This document shows, piece by piece, positions 17,177 through 27,854 of a stretch of 64,000 nucleotides of DNA. Every line of letters begins with the position of its first letter. The stretch's first letter is position 1. The notes beneath the pieces are model-generated. The model was not told the origin of the DNA. It did not search any database and saw nothing but the letters and a program-made list of their open reading frames with translations. The stretch is from Microbispora amethystogenes. GTDB taxonomy: Bacteria > Actinomycetota > Actinomycetes > Streptosporangiales > Streptosporangiaceae. Where the stretch lies: positions 1-64,000 of the forward strand of contig NZ_BOOB01000001.1 in assembly GCF_016863015.1 (NCBI RefSeq), written 5' to 3'. The translations under genes and the position numbers were made by a program.

Positions 17177-17614
17177 TCAGCCCTTTCCGGCGGCCTTTCC
17201 CGCCGCGCCGGAGGGCGTCGCCGACGGGGTCTCACCGCGTGACGCGGCGCACGAGGAGCAGGTGCCGAAGACCTCGACGGTGTGGGTGACGTCGATGAAG
17301 CCGTGCTCGGCCCCGACGACCTCGGCCCACCGCTCCACGTCCGGCCCGGCCACCTCGACCGTGCGCCCGCACACCCGGCACACGAGGTGGTGGTGGTGCG
17401 TGTCGCTCTGGCAGGCCCGGTAGACCGACTCGCCCTCGTCGGTGCGCAGCACGTCGACGCGGCCCGCGTCCGACAGCGACTGGAGCGCCCGGTAGACGGT
17501 CGTGAGGCCGATCTTCGAGCCGTCCGCGCGCATCTCGGCGAACACGTCCTGCGCGCTGCGGAACCCGCCGCTCTGGCGGAGGATCTCGTGAACGGCGTCG
17601 CGGCTCTTGGTCAT
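17177..17614 (-). CDS. Fur family transcriptional regulator, probably Zur
   Basis: 145 residues from ATG 17614, with GGGAG just upstream. The winged helix ('RSAQDVFAEMRADGSKIGLT', then 'TVYRALQSLSDAGRVDV') is followed by the metal/dimerisation domain with 'HHHHLVCRVCG' and a second CxxC pair 'CSSC' that would hold structural zinc. The length and the four-cysteine zinc site fit actinobacterial Zur, which represses zinc uptake genes, better than iron-type Fur, but no zinc transporter lies next to it, so the Zur assignment is an inference. Confidence 0.85.
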   Translation of the reverse strand: MTKSRDAVHEILRQSGGFRSAQDVFAEMRADGSKIGLTTVYRALQSLSDAGRVDVLRTDEGESVYRACQSDTHHHHLVCRVCGRTVEVAGPDVERWAEVVGAEHGFIDVTHTVEVFGTCSSCAASRGETPSATPSGAAGKAAGKG

Positions 17615-17739
17615 GAGGGACTCCCGGGTACGGCGGCGCGCTACGCACTTGCGCCCTACGAAGTACAGGTTAGGTCGTGTCCGGCGGGTCGAGCGGTCCC
17701 GTCCAACCGGCGGGTGCGGAGACCTCCGGACGGCCCGCG

Positions 17740-18195
17740 TCAGAAGAGCCCGAAGCGGGTCGCGACGAGGAGAACCAGGAACGTCCCGACCGCAATGCGG
17801 AGCAACCGGCCGAGCGGCCGCAGCGACGGCCACGACAGGTAGGCCAGCCAGGCGATGAACGCCAGCACCGGGAGCACGGCCACGCCGCCGCGCCAGTCCG
17901 GCACGACCAGCCCGGCGATGAGCAGCGCCACCAGGACCACCGGGGCCAGCCAGCGGGGCATCTGGAACAGGAAGACCAGCAGCGGGGCGCTCTTCGTCTC
18001 GACCGTCCGGCGCGCCCCGGTGGCGCCCGGCGTGAAGAAGTGCTCGCCGGTGGGCAGCGGACGCACCGGGCGCGGCGACCGCCCCTGCGCTCCTCCCGCC
18101 CGTGCTCCCCGCGCCTGCGTCTCCCCGGCGGGTTTGCTGCGCGCCAGGGGATGCGCGGGGACCTGGCGGCGCGGCGGTTCCGTTTCGCTTCCCAC
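17740..18195 (-). CDS. Small membrane protein of actinomycetes (possible DUF6703 family)
   Basis: 151 residues. A basic, proline/arginine-rich N-terminal cytoplasmic region (about 70 residues) is followed by three hydrophobic segments ('LVFLFQMPRWLAPVVLVALL', a second around 'VLPVLAFIAWLAYLSW' and a third at the C-terminus 'IAVGTFLVLLVATRFGLF'). I recall similar proteins as DUF6703, but cannot confirm it. GTG 18195 has TAGGCT 7 nt upstream, pointing to a leaderless mRNA. Function unknown. Confidence 0.68.
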   Translation of the reverse strand: MGSETEPPRRQVPAHPLARSKPAGETQARGARAGGAQGRSPRPVRPLPTGEHFFTPGATGARRTVETKSAPLLVFLFQMPRWLAPVVLVALLIAGLVVPDWRGGVAVLPVLAFIAWLAYLSWPSLRPLGRLLRIAVGTFLVLLVATRFGLF

Positions 18196-18202
18196 GCTTG
18201 AG

Positions 18203-18208
18203 AGCCTA
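18203..18208 (-). promoter_or_regulatory. Candidate -10 box (TAGGCT) for the small membrane protein gene
   Basis: TAGGCT on the minus strand, 7 nt before GTG 18195. Confidence 0.4.
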
Positions 18209-18287
18209 ATGCCGTCCCCGCCTCCTGCGCCCCGCCCCCCGTGCCCCTTCGCCCGCCCCTCGCGGCGGCCGTTCCGGAGAGGGTGGC

Positions 18288-18647
18288 ATGCTGGGCGGCA
18301 TGCTCGCCGTGATCCGCTACTCGGTGCCGGGCGCCCGCACCGAGGAGTTCGCCACCCAGGCCCGCGCCATCCTGGACCTGCTGGCCGCCCAGCCGGGCTA
18401 CCTGCGCGGACGGCTCGGCAGGGCGGTGGACGAGCCCGCCCTGTGGGCGCTGGTCAGCGAGTGGGAGGGGGCGGGCCACTACCGGCGCGCCCTGTCGGCG
18501 GCACGGATGGAGATGTATCCGCTGATGACCCTCATGATCAACGAGCCGGGGGCATTCGAGGAGGTCTACACGCCTCCGGGCGCCGGCGTGAACGCGGGGA
18601 CCACGGGCAGCGGCACCATGGGCAGGGGCACCACGGGCAAGGCGTGA
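18288..18647 (+). CDS. Antibiotic biosynthesis monooxygenase (ABM) domain protein
   Basis: 119 residues. One ferredoxin-like ABM fold: 'MLAVIRYSVPG' as first strand, a helix, then 'GYLRGRLGRAVDEPALWALV' and 'SEWEGAGHYRRAL'. The C-terminus ends in a glycine/threonine-rich tail. ABM proteins include cofactor-free oxygenases and haem-degrading enzymes, but many small ones, like this, have no assigned reaction. GGAGAGGG precedes ATG 18288; an in-frame ATG at 18300 is also possible. It lies upstream of glyS in the same direction with a 204-bp gap. Confidence 0.75.
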   Translation: MLGGMLAVIRYSVPGARTEEFATQARAILDLLAAQPGYLRGRLGRAVDEPALWALVSEWEGAGHYRRALSAARMEMYPLMTLMINEPGAFEEVYTPPGAGVNAGTTGSGTMGRGTTGKA

Positions 18648-18851
18648 GCGCGGGGGCGCCGGATTCCCCTAAGCTTGGGCACAGATCCGGGCAGGTGGCC
18701 AGACATCACCGCCGCCGCAGGCAGGCGATCGGCCCGGCCCGCCCGCTTCGGGCACGGCCGGCGCACCGCTGACCTCGTTCGACCTCGAACTGGCCTCGAT
18801 CTGAACCGACCCGATCTCAACGCCGACACCCAGCCGGATGGAGTTCCACTG

Positions 18852-20237
<1,386 letters not shown>

Positions 20238-20250
20238 TCGGCGCGCCGGA

Positions 20251-20282
20251 GGCCCCGCCCGGGACATCTCCCGGGCGGGGCC
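20251..20282 (+). terminator. Terminator after glyS
   Basis: Perfect 13-bp inverted repeat GGCCCCGCCCGGG / CCCGGGCGGGGCC with a 6-nt loop and a short pyrimidine tail, 13 bp after the glyS stop. Confidence 0.8.
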
Positions 20283-20318
20283 TTCCTGTGTGAACGGCCG
20301 AGAGGGTTACGCGGGGGA

Positions 20319-21833
20319 TCAGGCGCAGCGCGTGTCCTTCGGGGGCACCCGCCCCTCCAGCAGGTAGGCGTTGACGCGGTCGTCGATGCAGTGGCTCTGG
20401 CCGTACGCGCCGTGGCCCTCGCCGGACAGGGTCAGCAGCACCCCGGTGCGGAGCTGTCCGGCGAGCCGCGGCGCCCACTGGTACGGCGTGGCGGGGTCGT
20501 TGGTCACGCCGACCACCAGGATGGGCGCCGAGCCGCTCGCGTCGACCCGTCTGGCGCCGTCGTCTCCCGGCACCGGCCACACGCTGCAGGACCCGGCGCT
20601 GGCCGCGGTCGGCGCGAAGACCGGCGTCCGCGCCCTGAGCCTCCGGGCCAGCTTCTCGGCCTCCTCCACCGACGGCCGGTCGGTGGTGTCGGCGCACAGG
20701 ATCGCGGGCAGCGAGAACTGCAGGGTCGAGTAGCCGCCGTCGGGCCGCCGCCCGGCGTACTGGTCGGCCAGCGTGAGCAGGCCGCTGTAGTCGCCCTTCC
20801 TGCCCTCGTTCAGCGCCTCGGTGAGCAGCGGCCAGGTGAGCTTGCTGTAGAGGGCCTGCGTGATGCCGGCCCTGGCGACGTTCTCGGTGACCTCGCGGCC
20901 GCCCTGCTTCTGCGGCCTGCGGTTCAGGGAGTCGAGCAGCTTCAGCACGCCGGCCTTCACGGCGGCGGGGTCGGCGCCGAGCGGGCAGCTCGTCCGCGTC
21001 TTGGCGCAGTCGGCCACGTAGTCGTCGTAGGCCTTCTGGAAACCCAGCGACTGGGTCTTGGCCATGTCGAGCAGGGTCACCGAGGGGTCGACGGCCGAGT
21101 CGAGCACCATCCGGCCCACCTTCCCGGGGAACTGGGTGGCGTAGACCGCGCCGAGGTGGGTGCCGTAGGAGAACCCGAGGTAGTTGAGACGGGAGTCGCC
21201 GAGCGCCGCCCGCAACGCCTCCATGTCGCGCGCCGCGTTGACCGTGCCGACGTACGGCAGGATCCAGCCCGCTTCGCGCTTGCACCCCTGGGTGAACTCG
21301 GCGACGAGGCTCTTCTCCATCCGGGTGTCGTCGCTGGGCTCGTGGGCGAGGTAGTAGTCCATCTGCGGGCCGCTGAGGCACCGGATGCCGCTGCTGCGCT
21401 CGACCCCGCGCGGGTCGAAGCTGACGAGGTCGTAACGGCCGCCCAGGGCGGAGAACGCGTGCGCCGCCTGCATGAGCGTCGTGACGCCCGAGCCGCCGGG
21501 GCCGCCGAAGTTGAAGACGAGTGAGCCGATCCGCCGGCCGGGCTCGGTGGCGCGCAGCCGGACCAGGGCGAGGCCGATCTTCCTGCCGTCCGGCGCGGCG
21601 TAGTCGAGCGGCACCCGCAGCGTCGCGCACTCGAAGCCGGACGACGACGCGGTCTCCGCGCACGGCTTCCAGCCCAGGCCCGGCGTGCCCGAGACGGTCT
21701 GATCCGGGGTGACCCGCGCGCCCTCGCAACCGCTGGCCGCCGCCAGCGCGGCCAGCCCGGTGACCAGCCCCGCCGTCACCAGCCTCCGCGCCGGCACCAT
21801 TCGCGACCCCGCTCGCGACACCGCTCGCGACAC
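20319..21833 (-). CDS. Secreted alpha/beta hydrolase, TAP-like (tripeptidyl aminopeptidase type) lipoprotein
   Basis: 504 residues. The N-terminus has arginines, a hydrophobic core and a lipobox-like 'AAASGC', so it is likely exported and lipid-anchored. The alpha/beta hydrolase nucleophile is in 'GFSYGTHLG', the oxyanion region in 'VFNFGGPGGSG', and the C-terminal TAP-like domain holds Asp in 'VGVTNDPATPY' and His in 'SGEGHGAYG'. Homologues cleave tripeptides or ester drugs outside the cell. GTG 21833 has GGAGGG 6 nt upstream. The first codons repeat a 12-bp unit (GTGTCGCGAGCG) nearly three times, giving a basic Ser-Arg-rich n-region. Confidence 0.87.
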   Translation of the reverse strand: MSRAVSRAGSRMVPARRLVTAGLVTGLAALAAASGCEGARVTPDQTVSGTPGLGWKPCAETASSSGFECATLRVPLDYAAPDGRKIGLALVRLRATEPGRRIGSLVFNFGGPGGSGVTTLMQAAHAFSALGGRYDLVSFDPRGVERSSGIRCLSGPQMDYYLAHEPSDDTRMEKSLVAEFTQGCKREAGWILPYVGTVNAARDMEALRAALGDSRLNYLGFSYGTHLGAVYATQFPGKVGRMVLDSAVDPSVTLLDMAKTQSLGFQKAYDDYVADCAKTRTSCPLGADPAAVKAGVLKLLDSLNRRPQKQGGREVTENVARAGITQALYSKLTWPLLTEALNEGRKGDYSGLLTLADQYAGRRPDGGYSTLQFSLPAILCADTTDRPSVEEAEKLARRLRARTPVFAPTAASAGSCSVWPVPGDDGARRVDASGSAPILVVGVTNDPATPYQWAPRLAGQLRTGVLLTLSGEGHGAYGQSHCIDDRVNAYLLEGRVPPKDTRCA

Positions 21834-21936
21834 AGGAAACCCTCCCCTTCGGCTGTGGTCGGAGGGTGGCTCGTTTATATCGCACGTGGACGGCTCCGTA
21901 CGGCCGACTCACCGGTACGCGGCCTTACCGGCCGGA

Positions 21937-21948
21937 TGGTCTAAACCA
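21937..21948. promoter_or_regulatory. GntR/HutC (DasR-like) operator candidate 1 upstream of ppdK
   Basis: TGGTCTAAACCA matches 11 of 12 central positions of the DasR responsive element (TGGTCTAGACCA). It lies 234 bp before ppdK. Confidence 0.4.
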
Positions 21949-21993
21949 TTTCCGCGGTTTCGAACGCTCGTCACAGTCGCCAGGGTGGCGAAT

Positions 21994-22005
21994 TGGTATG
22001 AACCA
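21994..22005. promoter_or_regulatory. GntR/HutC (DasR-like) operator candidate 2 upstream of ppdK
   Basis: TGGTATGAACCA keeps both TGGT and ACCA arms of the same element. Its centre is 57 bp from that of candidate 1. Confidence 0.35.
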
Positions 22006-22170
22006 CTTCTGAGGTCTCGTAAAAATCAATTGGAATAGACCTCTGCGGCATCGTCTAACTGGGTAAACAGCGGATGAGGCAGAGGGTGACGCTTGAAGGT
22101 GATTTTCCCCGGTACAGTCCGGTCGCAGGCCGCGGTGCGGTTTTTGTGGAAGTCCAGAAGGGAGCGTCGG

Positions 22171-24810
22171 ATGCCGAAGTATGTTTACGGCTTCACCGAG
22201 GGCAACAAGGACCTCAAGGATCTGCTCGGTGGCAAGGGCGCCAATCTGGCGGAAATGACCAACATCGGCCTGCCCGTGCCTCCCGGCTTCACGATCACCA
22301 CCGAGGCGTGCCGCCACTACCTGCGGCACGGCGACATGCCCGGCGGGCTGGAGGAGGAGGCCGGCGAGCACCTCGCCGCCCTGGAGGCGCGCATGGGCAA
22401 GCGTCTCGGCCAGGCGGACGACCCGCTGCTCGTCAGCGTCAGGTCGGGAGCGAAGTTCTCGATGCCCGGCATGATGGAGACGGTCCTCAACATCGGCCTG
22501 AACGACGACTCGGTCCTCGGGCTGGCCAAGCAGTCGGGCAACGACCGCTTCGCCTGGGACTCCTACCGCCGGCTGATCCAGATGTTCGGCAGGACCGTGC
22601 TGGGCGTCGACGGCGAGTTGTTCGAGGACGCGCTGGACGACCTCAAGGGCGACCGGGACGACACCGACCTGGGGACCGCCGAACTGCAACGGCTGGTCGA
22701 GACCTTCAAGGGCATCGTCCGCGCCCAGGCCGGCCGGGACTTCCCCGCCGACCCCCGCGAGCAGATGGACCTCGCCGTACGCGCGGTGTTCGAATCGTGG
22801 AACGCGCCCCGCGCGATCCTCTACCGCCGTCAGGAGCGCATTCCCGCCGGCCTCGGCACGGCCGTCAACGTCGTCGCCATGGTGTTCGGCAACATGGGTC
22901 CCGACTCGGGCACCGGGGTCGCCTTCACCCGCGACCCGGGTTCGGGGCGCCGGGGGGTCTACGGCGACTACCTGCGCGACGCCCAGGGCGAGGACGTCGT
23001 CGCCGGCATCCGCAACACCGTTCCCCTGCAGGAGCTGGAGACGATCAACCCGGAGGCGTACCAGGAGCTTCTCGGCATCATGGCGACGCTGGAGCGGCAC
23101 TACCGCGACCTGTGCGACATCGAGTTCACGATCGAGCGCGGCAGGCTGTGGATGCTGCAGACCCGGGTCGGCAAGCGCACGGCCGAGGCGGCGTTCCGCA
23201 TCGCCACCCAGCTCGTCGACGAGGGCCTGATCGACATGGACGAGGCGGTCACCCGGGTCACCGGAGACCAGCTCGCCCATCTGATGTTCCCCCGGTTCTC
23301 CGCCACGGGAAGCAGCCACCGGCTGACCACCGGCATGAACGCCTCGCCCGGCGCCGCCGCGGGCCGGGCCGTCTTCAGCTCCGAGCGGGCCGTCGAGCTG
23401 GCCGGGCGGGGCGAGGCGGTCATCCTCGTGCGGCGCGAGACCAACCCCGACGACCTGGCCGGGATGATCGCGGCGCACGGCGTGCTCACCTCCCGGGGCG
23501 GCAAGACCTCGCACGCCGCCGTGGTCGCCCGCGGCATGGGCACGACCTGCGTGTGCGGGGCCGAGGAGCTGGAGGTCGATCCGCACGCCCGCCGTTTCAC
23601 CGCGCCCGGGGGAGTCGTCGTGAACGAGGGCGACCTGATCTCGATCGACGGGAGCACCGGCGCCGTCTACCTGGGCGAGGTGCCGGTGACCGCCTCGCCG
23701 GTGGCGCGCTACTTCGAGGGCGGGCCGGTCGAGGACGAACTGGTCCGGGCCGTCGACCGCGTCATGACCCACGCCGACGCCGTACGCCGCCTGGAGGTGC
23801 GGGCCAACGCCGACACCCCCGAGGACGCCGCCCGCGCCCGCCGCTTCGGCGCGCTCGGCGTCGGGCTCTGCCGTACGGAGCACATGTTCCTGGGGGAGCG
23901 GCGGCGGCTCGTGGAGGACCTGATCCTCGCGCCGGGCGGCGGCAAGGAGCGGCAGGTCGCGCTGGACGCGCTCGAACCGCTCCAGACGGCCGACTTCGCC
24001 GGCATCTTCGAGGCCATGCGCGGCCTTCCGGTGACGATCCGGCTGATCGACCCGCCGCTGCACGAGTTCCTGCCCGACCTCACCGACCTCGCCGTACGGG
24101 TCGCCGTGGCGGGCGAGCGGGCCGGTGAGCGCGACCGCAGGCTGCTGGAGGCGGTCCGGCGCCTGCACGAGCAGAACCCGATGCTGGGCCTGCGCGGCGT
24201 CCGGCTCGGCCTGGCGATCCCCGGCCTGTTCGCCATGCAGGTGCGGGCCATCGCGGCCGCGGCCCGGCAGGTCGAGGGCGCGCGGGCCGAGATCATGATC
24301 CCGCTGGTCGGCGCCGTGCAGGAGCTGGAGATCGTACGGGAGGAGGCGGCACGAATCCTCGCCGAGGCGGGTGTGGAGGCGGCGATCGGCACGATGATCG
24401 AGGTGCCCCGGGCGGCGCTGACGGCCGGGCAGATCGCCGGGGCCGCCGAGTTCTTCTCGTTCGGCACCAACGACCTCACCCAGATGACCTGGGGGTTCTC
24501 CCGCGACGACGTGGAGAGCGCCTTCTTCGGCAGATACCTCGACCTCGGCGTCTTCGGCGTCTCGCCGTTCGAGTCGATCGACCGGGACGGCGTCGGCCGG
24601 CTGATGCGGATCGCGGCCGAGGAGGGCAGGCGGGCCCGGCCCGGCCTGAAGCTCGGCATCTGCGGCGAGCACGGCGGGGACCCCGACTCGGTGCACTTCT
24701 GTCACGAGATCGGGCTCGACTACGTCTCCTGCTCGCCGTTCCGTGTCCCGGTGGCCCGGCTGGAGGCGGGCCGCGCCGCGCTGGCCCGCCCGGGCTCCGA
24801 CAGCCGGTGA
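22171..24810 (+). CDS. ppdK: Pyruvate, phosphate dikinase
   Basis: 879 residues, the expected length. It interconverts pyruvate + ATP + Pi with phosphoenolpyruvate + AMP + PPi. Domains in order: N-terminal ATP-grasp nucleotide domain (begins 'YVYGFTEGNKDLKDLLGGKG'), central phosphohistidine domain with the catalytic His in 'SRGGKTSHAAVVARGMGTT' near residue 450, and a C-terminal TIM barrel with the catalytic Cys in 'GICGEHGGDP' near residue 830. ATG 22171 has AAGGGAG 6 nt upstream; an earlier in-frame ATG lacks one and adds non-conserved residues. Possible GntR-type operators upstream suggest carbon-source control. Confidence 0.95.
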   Translation: MPKYVYGFTEGNKDLKDLLGGKGANLAEMTNIGLPVPPGFTITTEACRHYLRHGDMPGGLEEEAGEHLAALEARMGKRLGQADDPLLVSVRSGAKFSMPGMMETVLNIGLNDDSVLGLAKQSGNDRFAWDSYRRLIQMFGRTVLGVDGELFEDALDDLKGDRDDTDLGTAELQRLVETFKGIVRAQAGRDFPADPREQMDLAVRAVFESWNAPRAILYRRQERIPAGLGTAVNVVAMVFGNMGPDSGTGVAFTRDPGSGRRGVYGDYLRDAQGEDVVAGIRNTVPLQELETINPEAYQELLGIMATLERHYRDLCDIEFTIERGRLWMLQTRVGKRTAEAAFRIATQLVDEGLIDMDEAVTRVTGDQLAHLMFPRFSATGSSHRLTTGMNASPGAAAGRAVFSSERAVELAGRGEAVILVRRETNPDDLAGMIAAHGVLTSRGGKTSHAAVVARGMGTTCVCGAEELEVDPHARRFTAPGGVVVNEGDLISIDGSTGAVYLGEVPVTASPVARYFEGGPVEDELVRAVDRVMTHADAVRRLEVRANADTPEDAARARRFGALGVGLCRTEHMFLGERRRLVEDLILAPGGGKERQVALDALEPLQTADFAGIFEAMRGLPVTIRLIDPPLHEFLPDLTDLAVRVAVAGERAGERDRRLLEAVRRLHEQNPMLGLRGVRLGLAIPGLFAMQVRAIAAAARQVEGARAEIMIPLVGAVQELEIVREEAARILAEAGVEAAIGTMIEVPRAALTAGQIAGAAEFFSFGTNDLTQMTWGFSRDDVESAFFGRYLDLGVFGVSPFESIDRDGVGRLMRIAAEEGRRARPGLKLGICGEHGGDPDSVHFCHEIGLDYVSCSPFRVPVARLEAGRAALARPGSDSR

Positions 24811-24869
24811 CTTGAAATTCCACAGAACATCCAGACTGGTTGTGGAACATCCAGTTCATGATGCGGGTG

Positions 24870-24902
24870 GTTCACCGGGCCGCGTGACACGGCCCGGTGA
24901 AC
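24870..24902 (+). terminator. Terminator after ppdK
   Basis: Perfect 13-bp stem GTTCACCGGGCCG / CGGCCCGGTGAAC with a 7-nt loop. A weaker hairpin (TTCCACA / TGTGGAA, 24818-24847) lies between it and the stop codon. Confidence 0.7.
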
Positions 24903-24960
24903 GTTGATCCCGGCTGCCTGACTGATCACTCTACGTACCTACCGCAAGGGAGGGCGTGGA

Positions 24961-26856
24961 GTGAGAAGACGTCTGTACCCGCCGGCGCTGGGGATCGCGG
25001 CCGTGCTGCTCGGCGTGGTCCCCGCCGTGCTCGGCGCCGCCGCTCCGCCGGACGCCTCGGCGGCCGGTCCGGCCGGATCGGCGAGGGTCGCCCCGGCGGT
25101 GCGGGCCGTCGATCCGGCGCCGTCGAGGCAGTATCAGGTGGACGGCCCCGCCGACGTCGCCCAGCGCAGCGCGGTCGCCCGCACGGGAGCCGCGATCGAC
25201 GAGGTCCACGGCCGGAGCCTGGTCGTCACCGCGACGCCCCGGGAGGTCGCGGCCATCCGGGCGCTCGGGTTCCGGGTCACCGAGCTTTCCCCGCCCGCCG
25301 ACGAGAGCGGGCCGCAGACCTTCGACTTCCCCACGGGCGACTCCGGCTACCACAACTACGCCGAGCTCAGCACTCTGGTGGACCAGGTCGTCGCCGCCCA
25401 TCCCACGATCGCCGGCAGGTTCAGCTACGGCCGGTCGTACGAGGGCCGCGACCTGATCGGCGTCAAGATCAGCGACAACGTGGCCACCGACGAGAACGAG
25501 CCGGAGGTGCTGTTCACCGCCCACCAGCACGCGCGCGAGCACCTCACCGTCGAGATGGCCATCTATCTGCTGCGCATGTTCACCGACGGGTACGGCACCG
25601 ACGCCCAGATCACCGACCTGGTGAACACGCGGGAGATCTGGATCCTGCCCGACCTCAACCCCGACGGCGGGGAGTACGACATCGCCACCGGCTCCTACCG
25701 GTCGTGGCGCAAGAACCGCCAGCCCAACTCCGGCACCTCCAGCGTCGGCACCGACCTCAACCGCAACTGGGCCTACCGGTGGGGCTGCTGCGGCGGCTCC
25801 TCCGGCACCGCGTCCAGCGAGACCTACCGCGGCGCGGCGGCCGAGTCGGCGCCGGAGGTCAAGGCCGCCGCCGACTTCGTGCGCGGCCGGGTCGTCGGCG
25901 GCGTCCAGCAGATCAGGGCGGCCATCGACTGGCACACCTACAGCGAGCTCGTCCTGTGGCCGTACGGGTACACGACGGCCGACACCGGCCCCGGCATGAC
26001 GCAGGACGACCGGGACACGCACGCCGCGCTCGGCCGCGGCATGGCGGCCACCAACGGCTACACCCCCGAGCAGGCCAGCGACCTCTACATCACCGACGGC
26101 TCCATCGACGACTGGATGTGGGGCACCTACAAGATCTTCACGTACACCTTCGAGATGTATCCGACCGGGAGCAACCCCGGCTTCTATCCGCCCGACGAGG
26201 TCATCGACCGGGAGACCTCGCGCAACCGGGCCGCGGCGCTGCTGCTGACGCAGAACGCCGACTGCGTCTACCGGGTCATCGGCAAGGAGTCCGCGTACTG
26301 CGGCACCGGCACCCCGTCCACGACCGTCTACTCCGACGACTTCGAGACCGCGACCGGCTGGACGGTGAACGCGGCGGGCACCGACACCGCGACCTCCGGC
26401 GCCTGGGAGCGGGGCCGTCCCGCCGCGACGTCGTCGAGCGGGGCCAAGCAGCTCGGCACGCCGGTCAGCGGGAGCTACGACCTGGTCACCGGCGCGGCGG
26501 CGGGCGCGAGCGCCGGCGACTACGACGTCGACGGTGGAGTGACGACGATCAGGTCGCCCGCGATCACGCTGCCGTCGTCGGGGACGCTCACGCTGTCGCT
26601 CTCCTGGTATCTCGCCCACGGGTCGAACGCCTCGTCGGCCGACTACTTCCGGGTGCGGGTGATCGGCGGCACGACGAGCACGGTCGTCGAGCAGCTCGGC
26701 GCGGCCGCGAACCGGAACGGCTCGTGGAGCGTCGCCACCGCGTCGCTCACCGCCTTCGCCGGCCAGACCGTACGGATCCAGATCGAGGCGGCCGACCTGT
26801 CGTCGGCCAGCCTGGTGGAGGCCGCTGTCGACGACGTGAAGATCACGAAGAGTTAG
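24961..26856 (+). CDS. Secreted M14 zinc carboxypeptidase with C-terminal beta-sandwich domain
   Basis: 631 residues from GTG 24961 (GGGAGGG upstream). The signal peptide covers about residues 1-36 ('[20 protein letters not shown]'). A prodomain-like segment precedes the M14 domain: zinc ligands in '[11 protein letters not shown]' (HxxE) and the later His in '[17 protein letters not shown]', substrate-carboxylate Arg/Asn in '[10 protein letters not shown]', and the catalytic Glu in 'YTFEMYP'. The last ~160 residues ('[20 protein letters not shown]' onward) form a MAM/jelly-roll-like domain often found on secreted actinomycete peptidases. It would trim C-terminal residues from extracellular peptides. 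Its stop overlaps the convergent regulator gene by 4 bp. Confidence 0.9.
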   Translation: MRRRLYPPALGIAAVLLGVVPAVLGAAAPPDASAAGPAGSARVAPAVRAVDPAPSRQYQVDGPADVAQRSAVARTGAAIDEVHGRSLVVTATPREVAAIRALGFRVTELSPPADESGPQTFDFPTGDSGYHNYAELSTLVDQVVAAHPTIAGRFSYGRSYEGRDLIGVKISDNVATDENEPEVLFTAHQHAREHLTVEMAIYLLRMFTDGYGTDAQITDLVNTREIWILPDLNPDGGEYDIATGSYRSWRKNRQPNSGTSSVGTDLNRNWAYRWGCCGGSSGTASSETYRGAAAESAPEVKAAADFVRGRVVGGVQQIRAAIDWHTYSELVLWPYGYTTADTGPGMTQDDRDTHAALGRGMAATNGYTPEQASDLYITDGSIDDWMWGTYKIFTYTFEMYPTGSNPGFYPPDEVIDRETSRNRAAALLLTQNADCVYRVIGKESAYCGTGTPSTTVYSDDFETATGWTVNAAGTDTATSGAWERGRPAATSSSGAKQLGTPVSGSYDLVTGAAAGASAGDYDVDGGVTTIRSPAITLPSSGTLTLSLSWYLAHGSNASSADYFRVRVIGGTTSTVVEQLGAAANRNGSWSVATASLTAFAGQTVRIQIEAADLSSASLVEAAVDDVKITKS

Positions 26857-27650
26857 TACCACTCCCAGCGGAGGCCGCGGACGCCCGGCCGGGCGGCGGT
26901 GTCCACGACGTGGGCGGTCCCGAACGCGTCGACGCGCAGCTCACCGGCGTCCCCGGGCGGCGCCGACGCGTCCGGGGACCAGGTGTGGAAGCACCGCACC
27001 GGCAGCCGCCCGCCCGCGAACCGCACCTGCGTCAGGAACTGCTCGACCGGGTCCCGCAGGTGCAGCTCGTAGCGGTCGGCCGTCGCGGGGAACGCGGTGA
27101 CGTACTCGACGACGCGGGTCTCGCCGGTGGTCAGGGGATGCGGGAAGATCAGCTCCGTCAGCGTGCCGGGCCCGGCGTCGGCGCTGCGGCCGGGGCGGCA
27201 GGACTCGGCCCGCAGCAGCCGGGCGCCGGGGGGATGGGCGACCAGGTACCGGTCCACGCCCGGCGCCGCCGCCCGCAGCACGACCCGGGCGCTGGCCCGG
27301 TGCCGGCGCCGGTCGGCGCCGACGACGACCTGTTCGTGGTGGCTGAGCACGGCGACCGTCTCCGGCCGGCGGCCCCGGGGACGGGGCGGCCCGAGCAGGC
27401 CGATCAGCGCGTACTCGGGCAGGGACAGGATGATCTCCAGCTCCCGCACCGCCGCCAGGGAGGCGGCGCGCTCCGGCCTGGACCGCCCGCGCTGCCAGTA
27501 GCTGAGGCTGGACAGGCTGATGGCGACGCCGCGCTCGCGCAGCCGTGAGTGCAGGCGGTCGAGACTCAACCCCCGGGCGCGGATCGCCGTGCGCAGGGCC
27601 CGCTCGAAAGGTCCCGATCGGAGGACCTCCGCGAGCTCGTTGTCCACCAC
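26853..27650 (-). CDS. Helix-turn-helix (XRE-like) transcriptional regulator of an actinomycete-specific family
   Basis: 265 residues from GTG 27650 (GTG 27647 is equally possible; GAGGAGGAG lies just upstream). The N-terminal HTH region is '[20 protein letters not shown]' plus '[18 protein letters not shown]'. The rest is a beta-rich effector region of unknown ligand ('[18 protein letters not shown]...'). Regulators of this kind are widespread in Streptomyces relatives, usually without a known target. Convergent with the M14 peptidase and divergent from dgt across about 200 bp. Confidence 0.75.
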   Translation of the reverse strand: MVDNELAEVLRSGPFERALRTAIRARGLSLDRLHSRLRERGVAISLSSLSYWQRGRSRPERAASLAAVRELEIILSLPEYALIGLLGPPRPRGRRPETVAVLSHHEQVVVGADRRRHRASARVVLRAAAPGVDRYLVAHPPGARLLRAESCRPGRSADAGPGTLTELIFPHPLTTGETRVVEYVTAFPATADRYELHLRDPVEQFLTQVRFAGGRLPVRCFHTWSPDASAPPGDAGELRVDAFGTAHVVDTAARPGVRGLRWEWY

Positions 27651-27854
27651 CTGGGCTCCTCCTCGGCAGCGAAGCCGAGTATCACCCGGCGCCGCGAACC
27701 AGGGCAAGGGCGGCAATCTTCCTTCGTACTACCGGATCTGTCGTGAAACCCGACCTTCGGGGGTACGCTCCATCTCCCGCCGAGTGGGGGCCGGACGCGG
27801 CCGGGACACGACCGGACGCGGCGGTCGGGCGAGGGCGACAGGGAAGGAGGACGC

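Larger units (their letters stand above)
21834..22170. other. 337-bp intergenic region upstream of ppdK
   Basis: Divergent spacer between the TAP-like hydrolase and ppdK. It holds two related palindromic sites (21937-21948 and 21994-22005), a relatively A/T-rich patch around 22010-22035, and the ppdK ribosome site AAGGGAG at 22158-22164. No gene is supported. Confidence 0.6.

Noticed and set aside
18648-18851. Possible T-box leader before glyS
   Set aside because: No T-box sequence (TGGNACCGCG type) or specifier hairpin is visible. Only a possible -10 (TAAGCT near 18671) was seen.
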